A stretch of 64,000 bases of DNA from Hyphomicrobiales bacterium (GTDB lineage: Bacteria; Pseudomonadota; Alphaproteobacteria; Rhizobiales; Beijerinckiaceae), in assembly GCA_016716745.1 (NCBI GenBank), contig JADJVD010000002.1:62001-126000 (forward strand). The letters are read 5' to 3'. Position 1 is the first letter of the stretch, and each line of letters opens with the position of its first letter. A model generated the notes under the pieces. The model was not told the origin of the DNA, ran no database searches, and saw nothing but the letters and a program-made list of their open reading frames with translations. The position numbers and the translations under genes were made by a program. Positions 1 through 7,044 of this stretch are shown in pieces.

Positions 1-51
1 CTCGTCGTCGCCGCGCTGACGGACTTCATGAGCGGGGCGCCCCGTGCCTGA
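1..51 (+). CDS. C-terminal end of an upstream gene, probably histidinol-phosphate aminotransferase
   Basis: Frame 1 is open from the window edge to a TGA at 49-51 and encodes a 16-residue tail that begins LVVAALTDFM. HisC-type aminotransferases often end this way, and hisC is commonly the gene before tyrC in alphaproteobacteria. Identity is inferred from that short tail and the neighbour only. The stop codon overlaps the GTG start of the next gene by 8 bp, which indicates co-transcription. Confidence 0.45.
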   Translation, partial: LVVAALTDFMSGAPRA

Positions 52-1003
52 GCGTCTGGGACCGCCGCTCGCCGAGCCGCTGTTCGAGCGGCTCGCCATC
101 ATCGGCCTCGGGCTGATCGGCTCGTCCATCGCGCGCGTCGCGCGGCGGCGGAATCTGGCGCGCGTCATCGTCGCCGGCGACGCCTCGGCCGAGGTCCGCG
201 CGCGCGTCGCCGAGCTGAAGCTCGCCGACGTCGTGGCGTCGACGCCGGCCGAGGCGGCGCGCGGCGCCGATCTCGTGATCCTGTGCGCGCCGGTCGGCGC
301 GATGGCGGAGATCGGCGCCGGGATCGCGCCGGCGCTGAAGCCGGGGGCGATCGTCTCGGACGTCGGCTCGGTCAAGAGCGCGGTCGTCGCCGCGCTCGCC
401 GCGCATCTGCCGGCGGGCGTGCATCTCGTCCCCGGCCACCCGGTCGCGGGCACCGAACAGTCGGGCCCGGACGCGGGCTTCGCGACGCTGTTCCACAATC
501 GCTGGTTCATCATCACGCCGCCGGAGGGCGCGCAGGCCGCGCCGGTGGACGCGCTGGTGGCGTTCTGGCGCGCGGCCGGCTCGAACGTCGAGATCATGAC
601 GCCGGCCCATCACGATCTGGTGCTCGCCATCACCAGCCATGTGCCGCATCTGATCGCCTACAACATCGTCGGCACGGCGGCCGATCTCGAGCACGTCACG
701 CAATCGGAAGTGATCAAGTTCTCGGCCGGCGGCTTCCGCGACTTCACCCGCATCGCCGCGTCCGACCCGACGATGTGGCGCGACGTCTTCCTCAACAACA
801 AGGAGGCGGTGCTGGAAATGCTCGGCCGCTTCAACGAGGATCTGGCGGCGCTGCAACGGATGATCCGCTGGGGCGACGGGCAGGGGCTGTTCGAGCTGTT
901 CACGCGCACCCGCGCGATCCGCCGCTCGATCATCGCGCAGGGGCAGGAGACGGACGCGCCCGATTTCGGCCGCCGCCCGACCGGAGACGGCGAGAAGGCG
1001 TGA
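44..1003 (+). CDS. tyrC: Prephenate/arogenate dehydrogenase
   Basis: Oxidative decarboxylation of prephenate or arogenate with NAD(P)+ in tyrosine synthesis, in the cytoplasm. The 319-residue product opens with a Rossmann nucleotide-binding loop GLGLIGSS at residues 21-28. The family signature HPVAGTEQSGP follows near residue 130, then the all-helical dimerisation half. Length is normal for the stand-alone enzyme without a chorismate mutase domain. The start is GTG at 44, overlapping the upstream stop by 8 bp. The hisC-tyrC pairing fits the common alphaproteobacterial arrangement in which both act on aromatic or histidine precursors. Substrate preference (prephenate or arogenate) cannot be told from sequence alone. 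Confidence 0.93.
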   Translation: MPERLGPPLAEPLFERLAIIGLGLIGSSIARVARRRNLARVIVAGDASAEVRARVAELKLADVVASTPAEAARGADLVILCAPVGAMAEIGAGIAPALKPGAIVSDVGSVKSAVVAALAAHLPAGVHLVPGHPVAGTEQSGPDAGFATLFHNRWFIITPPEGAQAAPVDALVAFWRAAGSNVEIMTPAHHDLVLAITSHVPHLIAYNIVGTAADLEHVTQSEVIKFSAGGFRDFTRIAASDPTMWRDVFLNNKEAVLEMLGRFNEDLAALQRMIRWGDGQGLFELFTRTRAIRRSIIAQGQETDAPDFGRRPTGDGEKA

Positions 1004-1013
1004 TCGGGCCCGC

Positions 1014-2075
1014 TCAGTAGAGTGGCGCGAGATAGACCGGCAGACGCAGCGGCCCCCAGAAGATCGCGCCGCGCTCGAAGCGCAGCGGCATCGGGATCGA
1101 TTTCGTCGGCGCCACCACCGGCCCGCCGGGCTGGGCTGGGCCGGCCTGCGTCCGCGAGCGGCCGCCGAGCAGCGCGCCGAGCGCGCCGCCGAGTTCCAGC
1201 GCCGCCGACGGGGCGCCCATCGCCTTCAGCGCCTCGTCGAGGCCGGTCGCGCTCAGGTCGGCGGAGCCGGCGAGGCGATGGAGGTCGTCGAGCGCCAGGA
1301 TCGCCGTTCCGTCGATGCGCGCGAAGCCGCGGCGGGCGATGAACTTCGTCACGTCGAGCTGGCCGCTGGCCTGCCGCCAGGCCTCGAGCCGGGCCGGCCA
1401 GGCGCCGGGCGCGGCCATCGCCTCGCCGCGCGTGAGGCGGCCCTGCGTCTCGATCTCGATCGGGGCGGTGGCGGGCAGCAGCCGGTCGAGCGGCGCGAAG
1501 GCGCCGCCGACGACGCGCAGATAGAGCGCATAGCCGCCGTCGCCGGCGTTGGTCGCCGGGTCGAGCCGGGGATTGGCCTTGAGGTCCGCCTGCACGCGCT
1601 CGGCGGCGAGCGGGGCGGGCAGGCCGGTGGCCGACAGCCGCGCGTCCTCGATGACGAAGGTCGCGTTGTCGAGGCTGGCGCCGGCGCGTCCGACGACGAC
1701 GCGCAGCGCCGACCAGTTCAGCTCCAGCGCGCGGCCGTCGTCGTATTCGGCCGTCAGCGGGCCTTGAAGATCGAAGAGAACGCGGTTGGGGTCGGTGACG
1801 CGGCCGAGCGCGATCAGCGTGCCGAGGCGACCCTTGGCGGCGCGCCCGCCCAGCCTGCCCTCGAAAGCGGCCGCTTCGCAGGTCACCTGAATCTGCTTGG
1901 GGAAGCCGTCGACGCGCCGCTGCGGGCAGGTCCAGACCCGGCCGGCCGCCGCCTCGCGGGCGAGCCAGCGGTCCATCCCCTCCTCCACCTTGCCGGCGAC
2001 GACATGCCAGAGCGCGCTCCAGCCGGCCGCCGCCAGGGCGAGAATCGCGACGCCGATGATGATCGCCCGCTTCAT
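1014..2075 (-). CDS. DUF2125 domain-containing envelope protein
   Basis: The 353-residue protein starts with one hydrophobic helix (about residues 4-24) that would anchor it in the inner membrane or act as an uncleaved signal. A long periplasmic domain follows. The early segment WLAREAAAGRVWTCPQR and the following VDGFP.QI..TC pattern are typical of DUF2125, a family of unknown function found almost only in alphaproteobacteria and often next to tyrC. The two cysteines flanking VDGFP could form a disulfide (inference). It converges on tyrC with a 10-bp gap and diverges from the ChaC-like gene. No function is established. Confidence 0.8.
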   Translation of the reverse strand: MKRAIIIGVAILALAAAGWSALWHVVAGKVEEGMDRWLAREAAAGRVWTCPQRRVDGFPKQIQVTCEAAAFEGRLGGRAAKGRLGTLIALGRVTDPNRVLFDLQGPLTAEYDDGRALELNWSALRVVVGRAGASLDNATFVIEDARLSATGLPAPLAAERVQADLKANPRLDPATNAGDGGYALYLRVVGGAFAPLDRLLPATAPIEIETQGRLTRGEAMAAPGAWPARLEAWRQASGQLDVTKFIARRGFARIDGTAILALDDLHRLAGSADLSATGLDEALKAMGAPSAALELGGALGALLGGRSRTQAGPAQPGGPVVAPTKSIPMPLRFERGAIFWGPLRLPVYLAPLY

Positions 2076-2182
2076 GAAACGCTCCGCCGCCCGCTTTGAG
2101 TCGCGCGGGACGATGCCTTATAGCCCCGGCGGCGGGCGCCCGGGCAAGGCGCCGGGCGGGCGTCTGACATGCGGCGGGGGCG

Positions 2183-2704
2183 ATGACGGAAAGCGGGTTC
2201 TGGGTGTTCGGCTACGGCTCGCTGATGTGGAAGCCGGGCTTCGACTACGCCGAGCGCCATGTCGCGACGCTGCACGGCTGGCGGCGCGCGCTGTGCGTCT
2301 ACTCGCATGTCCATCGCGGCACGCCGGACAAGCCCGGCCTCGTGCTCGGGCTCGACCGCGGCGGCTCGTGCCGGGGCGTCGCCTTCCGCGTCGAGGAGTC
2401 GCAGCGCGACGCCACGCTCGCCTATCTGCGCGAGCGCGAACTCGTCACGCATGTCTATCACGAGATCGAGGGCGCGGTCCGGCTCGACGACGGGCGGCGG
2501 GTGAAGGCGCTCGTCTATGTCGTCGACCAGCGCCACGCCCAATACGCCGGCCGGCTCGACCGCGCCCATCAGCTCGCCTTCGTCCGGCAGGGGCGCGGCG
2601 TCTCGGGCGCCAATCGCGACTATGTGGTGAACACGCAGGCCCATCTCGTCGAGCTCGGCGTGCGCGACGCGACGCTCGCCTGGCTCGCGGCGCAGCTGAA
2701 ATAG
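2183..2704 (+). CDS. ChaC-like gamma-glutamylcyclotransferase
   Basis: Predicted to cleave a gamma-glutamyl peptide such as glutathione to 5-oxoproline plus Cys-Gly. The 173-residue product has the family glycine motif FGYGSLMWKP at residues 9-18, which forms the substrate pocket, and matches the ChaC family in length. The region around residues 70-80 (AFRVEES) resembles the ChaC segment following the first strands. The ATG at 2183 starts 107 bp from the divergent DUF2125 gene. It ends 3 bp before the convergent hypothetical gene. Glutathione specificity is family knowledge, not shown here. Confidence 0.85.
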   Translation: MTESGFWVFGYGSLMWKPGFDYAERHVATLHGWRRALCVYSHVHRGTPDKPGLVLGLDRGGSCRGVAFRVEESQRDATLAYLRERELVTHVYHEIEGAVRLDDGRRVKALVYVVDQRHAQYAGRLDRAHQLAFVRQGRGVSGANRDYVVNTQAHLVELGVRDATLAWLAAQLK

Positions 2705-2707
2705 ACG

Positions 2708-3184
2708 TCAGTTGAAGAAGCGGCCCGCCGACAGGTCGAGCGCGGCCGCCTCGCGCGCGCCGCGCGCCCCGGCGATCAGATGCAGATGCACCTCGAGCGC
2801 GGCCGCCTCCGGCGCGTTCAGGATCGCCTCGACCAGCCGGGCGCGACGGGCGGGCGAGGGATCGACCTCCACCGCCAGCGGCCGGCGCGCGCCCGACGCG
2901 TCGCGGATCGCCAGGATCAGCACCGCCTCGTCGAAATAGCGCCAGCCCGGATCGTCGGCGCCGAACACGGTGGTGACGTAACGCCGCCCGGCGCCGCCGC
3001 GCCAGGCGCAGAACCGCCGCGCCAGCGCGCCGCCCGCCAAGGAGGCGAGCGGCGCGCCGACCGGGTTCGCCGGGCGGAACGAGGGACCAGTTGCCCGCGC
3101 CGGCGACACGGCGTCCGACGCGCGGAGGCGACGCGCGGCGGAGCCGTCGGATTCGATGAGGAAAAGAGGGGTGCGGCGCGACAT
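2708..3184 (-). CDS. Conserved hypothetical protein
   Basis: A 158-residue alanine- and arginine-rich protein that I do not recognise. The central part, with RYVTTVFGADDPGWRYFDEA and a following LAVEVDPSP strand, looks like a compact folded domain. The N-terminal 40 residues look disordered. There is no signal peptide, membrane helix or catalytic motif. It is convergent with the ChaC-like gene (3-bp gap) and divergent from leuB across 176 bp. Codon usage and strong third-position GC match neighbouring genes, which supports it being real. Confidence 0.55.
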   Translation of the reverse strand: MSRRTPLFLIESDGSAARRLRASDAVSPARATGPSFRPANPVGAPLASLAGGALARRFCAWRGGAGRRYVTTVFGADDPGWRYFDEAVLILAIRDASGARRPLAVEVDPSPARRARLVEAILNAPEAAALEVHLHLIAGARGAREAAALDLSAGRFFN

Positions 3185-3360
3185 CGGCGCGAAGTCCCGT
3201 CAGGTGGTTGCGATGGAACAAAAATAGAACGAACATTCCGTGAACGTCAAGCGGTTTTCGTGACCCGGGCGCACCCGGCCGCTCTCTCCCTCGCGCGCTC
3301 CCTTGCGCGCCGCGCGCGCCGGCCCTAGACGGGCGGCGACCAATTCAGGGGGACACGCGC

Positions 3361-4470
3361 ATGGCGACCTACAAGCTGCTTCTTCTGCCCGGCGACGGCA
3401 TCGGCCCGGAGGTGATGGCGGAGGTCGAGAAGGTGGCGGCCTTCCTGCAGGCCTCGGGCGCGGCGCAGTTCGAGATCGAGCGCGGCCTCGTCGGCGGCTC
3501 GGCTTACGACGCGCACGGGCAGGCGATCAGCGAGTCCGACATGGGCCTGGCGCAGGCCGCCGACGCGGTGATCTTCGGCGCCGTCGGCGGGCCGAAGTGG
3601 GACGGCGTGCCCTACGACGTGCGCCCGGAGGCGGGCCTGCTGCGTCTGCGCAAGGATCTGAAGCTGTTCGCCAACCTGCGGCCGGCGATCTGCTACCCGG
3701 CGCTCGCCGACGCCTCCTCGCTGAAGCGCGAGATCGTCGAGGGCCTCGACATCATGATCGTGCGCGAACTGACCGGCGGCGTCTATTTCGGCGAGCCCAA
3801 GCAGATCATCGACCTCGGCAACGGCCAGAAGCGCGGCATCGACACGCAGGTCTACGACACGTTCGAGATCGAGCGCATCGGCCGCGTCGCCTTCGAGCTG
3901 GCGCGCAAGCGCCGCAACAAGGTGACGTCGAGCGAGAAGCGCAACGTCATGAAGTCGGGCGTGCTCTGGAACGAGGTGATCACGGCGCTGCACAAGCGCG
4001 AATACGCCGATGTCGAGCTCGAGCATCAGCTCGCCGACGCGCTCGGCATGCAGCTCGTGCGCTGGCCCAAGCAGTTCGACGTCATCGTCACCGACAATCT
4101 GTTCGGCGACATGCTGTCGGACGTCGCCGCGATGCTGACCGGCTCGCTCGGCATGCTGCCCTCGGCCTCGCTCGGCGAGGTCGACAAGGTCACCGGCAAG
4201 CGCAAGGCGCTCTACGAGCCGGTGCACGGCTCGGCGCCCGACATCGCCGGCAAGGGCATCGCCAACCCGATCGCGATGATCGGCTCCTTCGCGATGGCGA
4301 TGCGCTACTCCTTCGGTCAGGGCGCCATCGCCGACGCGATCGAGAAGGCGGTCGCCGACGTGCTCGCCGCCGGCCTGCGCACCGCCGACATCAAGGCGGG
4401 CGCGACGAAGGTCGTCTCGACCGCCGGTATGGGCGACGCCGTGGTCGCCGCGCTCAAGGCGTCGGCGTAG
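3361..4470 (+). CDS. leuB: 3-isopropylmalate dehydrogenase
   Basis: NAD+-dependent oxidation and decarboxylation of 3-isopropylmalate in leucine synthesis. The 369-residue length is normal. Visible signatures are LLPGDGIGPEV at the N-terminus, the arginine-containing RLRKDLKLFANLRP segment, the REL.GG.YFGEP loop, the metal-binding aspartates in VTDNLFGDMLSD and the NAD-binding HGSAPDIAGKGIANP near the C-terminus. A purine-rich GGGGGA lies 6 bp before the ATG. No leuCD is adjacent; it stands alone between two hypotheticals, as in many alphaproteobacteria where asd follows shortly after. Confidence 0.97.
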   Translation: MATYKLLLLPGDGIGPEVMAEVEKVAAFLQASGAAQFEIERGLVGGSAYDAHGQAISESDMGLAQAADAVIFGAVGGPKWDGVPYDVRPEAGLLRLRKDLKLFANLRPAICYPALADASSLKREIVEGLDIMIVRELTGGVYFGEPKQIIDLGNGQKRGIDTQVYDTFEIERIGRVAFELARKRRNKVTSSEKRNVMKSGVLWNEVITALHKREYADVELEHQLADALGMQLVRWPKQFDVIVTDNLFGDMLSDVAAMLTGSLGMLPSASLGEVDKVTGKRKALYEPVHGSAPDIAGKGIANPIAMIGSFAMAMRYSFGQGAIADAIEKAVADVLAAGLRTADIKAGATKVVSTAGMGDAVVAALKASA

Positions 4471-4490
4471 GCGCGCTCGCCGGCGCGGGA

Positions 4491-5326
4491 TCAACGCGCG
4501 CGGGCGGCCTTGCGCTTCTTCGGGACGATCGCCTGCGTCGGCGCCGGGTCGGCGTCGCCGGCCGGGCCGCGCAGCGTCGGCGCCGAGCCTGCGGGCTCGA
4601 GCCAGCCGGCGCGCGCGACGCGGGAGGGCGCGCAGGCGCGGTCGCGTTTGCGTTCGGCCTGCACGAACAGGCGACGCAGCGCCGCGTCGTCGCCCGCCGA
4701 GCGCAGGTCCAGCCGGTCGATCTGGCAGGCGAGGGCGGCGCGGTCGATCGGCTGGGCGGGCGCGCCGCAGGACAGACCGGACAGGCGCATCACCTCATCG
4801 CCATCCTGCGGGATCAGGCGGAAGGCGAGGCAATGCGCCTCGCTCGCGCCGCGCGCCAGCGTCGCGTCGGCGGTCTCCATCGCGCCGAAGCGCGTCGGCG
4901 TCGCATCGGCCGCGCCGAGGCGGGTGACGGCGTAGCCGATCTCGCCGGCGCGGCGGGCGGCCTCGACGAACAGCGAGGCGTCGGGCTCGGCCTCCTGCCC
5001 CAGGCGATAGATCGACAGGCGCAGATAGGCCGTCGCGCCGACGCGGCCCCAGGCGAGCGTGTCGCGGCGCCCGCCGCCGGGCTCGTGCCGGCGCGCCTCA
5101 TAGGCGGCGGCGGCGGCGGCGCGGCGGGCGCGGGGGACATCGCCGCGTCGGAGGCGGCCATGAACATCACGCCGGCGCCGACGGCGAGCGCGGCGAGCGA
5201 GGCGGGCAGAATGCGGGCGAGGAGCGGCCTGCGCGTGGCGCGCAGCCGCTCCTCGGGCTCCTGCTGCGAAGGATCGAACGGCGCGAGCGCCGTCTCGTCC
5301 CCGGATCGAGAACGCAACCACTGCAT
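4491..5326 (-). pseudogene. Hypothetical membrane-anchored protein, frameshifted
   Basis: Two overlapping reading frames make one plausible protein. The first, from ATG 5326, gives MQWLRSRSGDETALAPFDPS, then a basic stretch and one membrane helix ending VGAGVMFMAASDAAM, then a proline run. The second begins in the same GCC/CCG repeat (about 5103-5140) with YEARRHEP and continues with a folded region and cysteines to a lysine/arginine-rich tail at 4491. A single indel in the GC repeat joins them. Expected layout is a short cytoplasmic tail, one membrane span and a periplasmic domain. Function unknown. The repeat tract makes a sequencing indel likely. Confidence 0.6.
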
Positions 5327-5765
5327 GACGCAACCCCTTGGCCCGTTGAGGGCTCTCGTGGGGAAGCATGCGCGCTCAGATTTGAGTCGAATCTTACCGA
5401 TCCGGCGCGACCTCAGGGCAGCGTGAACGGGCGGTTACCGGGGCGCGGGCGGCGGCGCGCGGCGACAGGGCGTCCGTCCGGCCGATTGACATTCCGGCGC
5501 GCGCGATGTTTCTCGTGCGCCACCGGCGCTCCGCCGGGACCTGCGTCTGCAAGAGACTCGCCCGTGACCCTCGTTTGGCCCTTCGCCCGAACGTCCGCGA
5601 CGACGATCAAACGGCCGACCGCCAAAGGCGGCGCGACGGCCTGACGCTCGTCCTCGTTCCGGGTCTCCCCCGCCGGGGAGAGGCGCAACCGCTCTCCGGA
5701 CGATCATGATCGTTTCCGAGGATGCGGGCTCCGGGGGGACATTTTTCGACACGAGGATCGTCATC
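5327..5765. other. Intergenic region with no recognisable gene
   Basis: 439 bp between the frameshifted gene and asd. Short open frames exist on both strands but lack family signatures and look like GC-driven noise. A TTGACA-like -35 candidate lies at 5486-5491, with no convincing -10. A hairpin lies at 5664-5681. No RNA gene was recognised. Confidence 0.5.
5664..5681. repeat. Small palindrome, CTCCCC/GGGGAG type
   Basis: TCTCCCC and GGGGAGA form a 7-bp perfect stem around a 4-base loop. The arms resemble the longer CCCTCTCCCC palindrome at 47767-47792, so this may be a short copy of the same dispersed element. It lies about 85 bp upstream of the asd start. Confidence 0.4.
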
Positions 5766-6800
5766 ATGGGCTACAAGGTCGCCGTCGTCGGCGCCACCGG
5801 CAATGTGGGCCGCGAAATGCTCGCCATTCTGGACGAGCGCCGCTTTCCCGTCAGCGAGGTCGTCGCGCTCGCCTCCTCCCGCTCGATCGGGGCGGAAGTG
5901 TCGTTCGGCGACCGCACGCTGAAGTGCAAGGCGCTCGAGAATTACGACTTCTCCGACACCGACATCTGCCTGATGTCGGCCGGCGGCTCGGTGTCGAAGG
6001 AGTGGAGCCCGAGGATCGGCGCGCAGGGCTGCGTCGTCATCGATAATTCGTCGGCCTGGCGCTACGACGCGGACGTGCCGCTGATCGTGCCTGAGGTGAA
6101 CGCCGACGCGGTGAAGGGCTTTGCGAAGAAGAACATCATCGCCAACCCGAACTGCTCGACCGCCCAGCTCGTCGTCGCGCTGAAGCCGCTGCACGACGCG
6201 GCGAGGATCAAGCGCGTCGTCGTGTCGACCTACCAGTCGGTCTCCGGCGCCGGCAAGGACGGCATGGACGAGCTCGACCGGCAGACCAAGGCGCTCTATT
6301 CGCTCGGCGAGGTCGAGACGAAGAAGTTCCCCAAGCGCATCGCCTTCAACCTCATTCCTCACATCGACGTCTTCATGGAGGACGGCTTCACGAAGGAGGA
6401 ATGGAAGATGATGGCCGAGACGAAGAAGATTCTCGACCCGAAGATCAGGCTCACCGCCACCTGCGTGCGCGTGCCGGTGTTCATCTCCCATTCCGAGGCG
6501 GTCAACGTCGAGTTCGAGAAGCCGATCACGGCGGACGAGGCGCGCGCGATCCTGCGCCAGGCGCCGGGCGTGCTGGTGATCGACAAGCGCGAGCCCGGCG
6601 GCTACATCACGCCGCACGAGGCGGCCGGCGAGGACGCGACCTATGTCAGCCGCATCCGCGAGGACATCACGGTCGAGAACGGCCTCGCCTTCTGGTGCGT
6701 CTCCGACAATCTGCGCAAGGGCGCGGCGCTGAACGCGGTGCAGATCGCCGAGGTGCTGGTCAACCGCAAGCTGATCGCCCCGCGCGCCAAGGCGGCGTGA
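5766..6800 (+). CDS. asd: Aspartate-semialdehyde dehydrogenase
   Basis: NADPH-dependent reduction of aspartyl phosphate to aspartate semialdehyde, the branch point to lysine, diaminopimelate, threonine and methionine. The 344-residue product begins MGYKVAVVGATGNVGREM with the Rossmann loop at residues 9-15. The catalytic cysteine is C130 in NPNCSTAQ. Later motifs include the substrate-binding region VSTYQSVSGAGKDG and the histidine-containing CVRVPVFISHSE. The ATG at 5766 is preferred over an upstream in-frame ATG at 5706, because conserved sequence begins exactly there. A strong hairpin follows the gene. Confidence 0.97.
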   Translation: MGYKVAVVGATGNVGREMLAILDERRFPVSEVVALASSRSIGAEVSFGDRTLKCKALENYDFSDTDICLMSAGGSVSKEWSPRIGAQGCVVIDNSSAWRYDADVPLIVPEVNADAVKGFAKKNIIANPNCSTAQLVVALKPLHDAARIKRVVVSTYQSVSGAGKDGMDELDRQTKALYSLGEVETKKFPKRIAFNLIPHIDVFMEDGFTKEEWKMMAETKKILDPKIRLTATCVRVPVFISHSEAVNVEFEKPITADEARAILRQAPGVLVIDKREPGGYITPHEAAGEDATYVSRIREDITVENGLAFWCVSDNLRKGAALNAVQIAEVLVNRKLIAPRAKAA

Positions 6801-6813
6801 GCGATCCTTCCTT

Positions 6814-6837
6814 GCAAGAGATCCGGCAAGAGATCCG
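6814..6837 (+). repeat. 12-bp perfect tandem duplication
   Basis: GCAAGAGATCCG occurs twice in immediate succession at 6814-6825 and 6826-6837, just after the asd stop codon and just before the terminator stem. It is outside coding sequence. Confidence 0.8.
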
Positions 6838-6838
6838 G

Positions 6839-6872
6839 ACGCCGGCGCATCGCGCCGGCGTTCTCGTTTCTT
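6839..6872 (+). terminator. Probable intrinsic terminator after asd
   Basis: ACGCCGGCGC and GCGCCGGCGT form a perfect 10-bp stem with a 3-base loop at 6839-6861. A pyrimidine-rich, moderately T-rich tail TTCTCGTTTCTT follows. It starts 38 bp past the asd stop. The T-tract is interrupted, so termination strength is uncertain. Confidence 0.65.
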
Positions 6873-7044
6873 GCCGTCTCCAACATCTGTTTTTCGTCGC
6901 CGCATCGCCCTGATGGCGCCGCAGTCGCGCACACAATCGCGCGCCGGCCCGCCAGCGGAGGCGGCCGGCCGGCGACGGCCCGTCGAGTTTGTTCCGCGTT
7001 TTTCCTCCCGTCCGCGACGGGAGTAGGGACGGACGAAACAGGCC

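Noticed and set aside
5413..5709. Short open frames between the frameshifted gene and asd
   Set aside because: They overlap each other on both strands, change frame freely and show no signatures.
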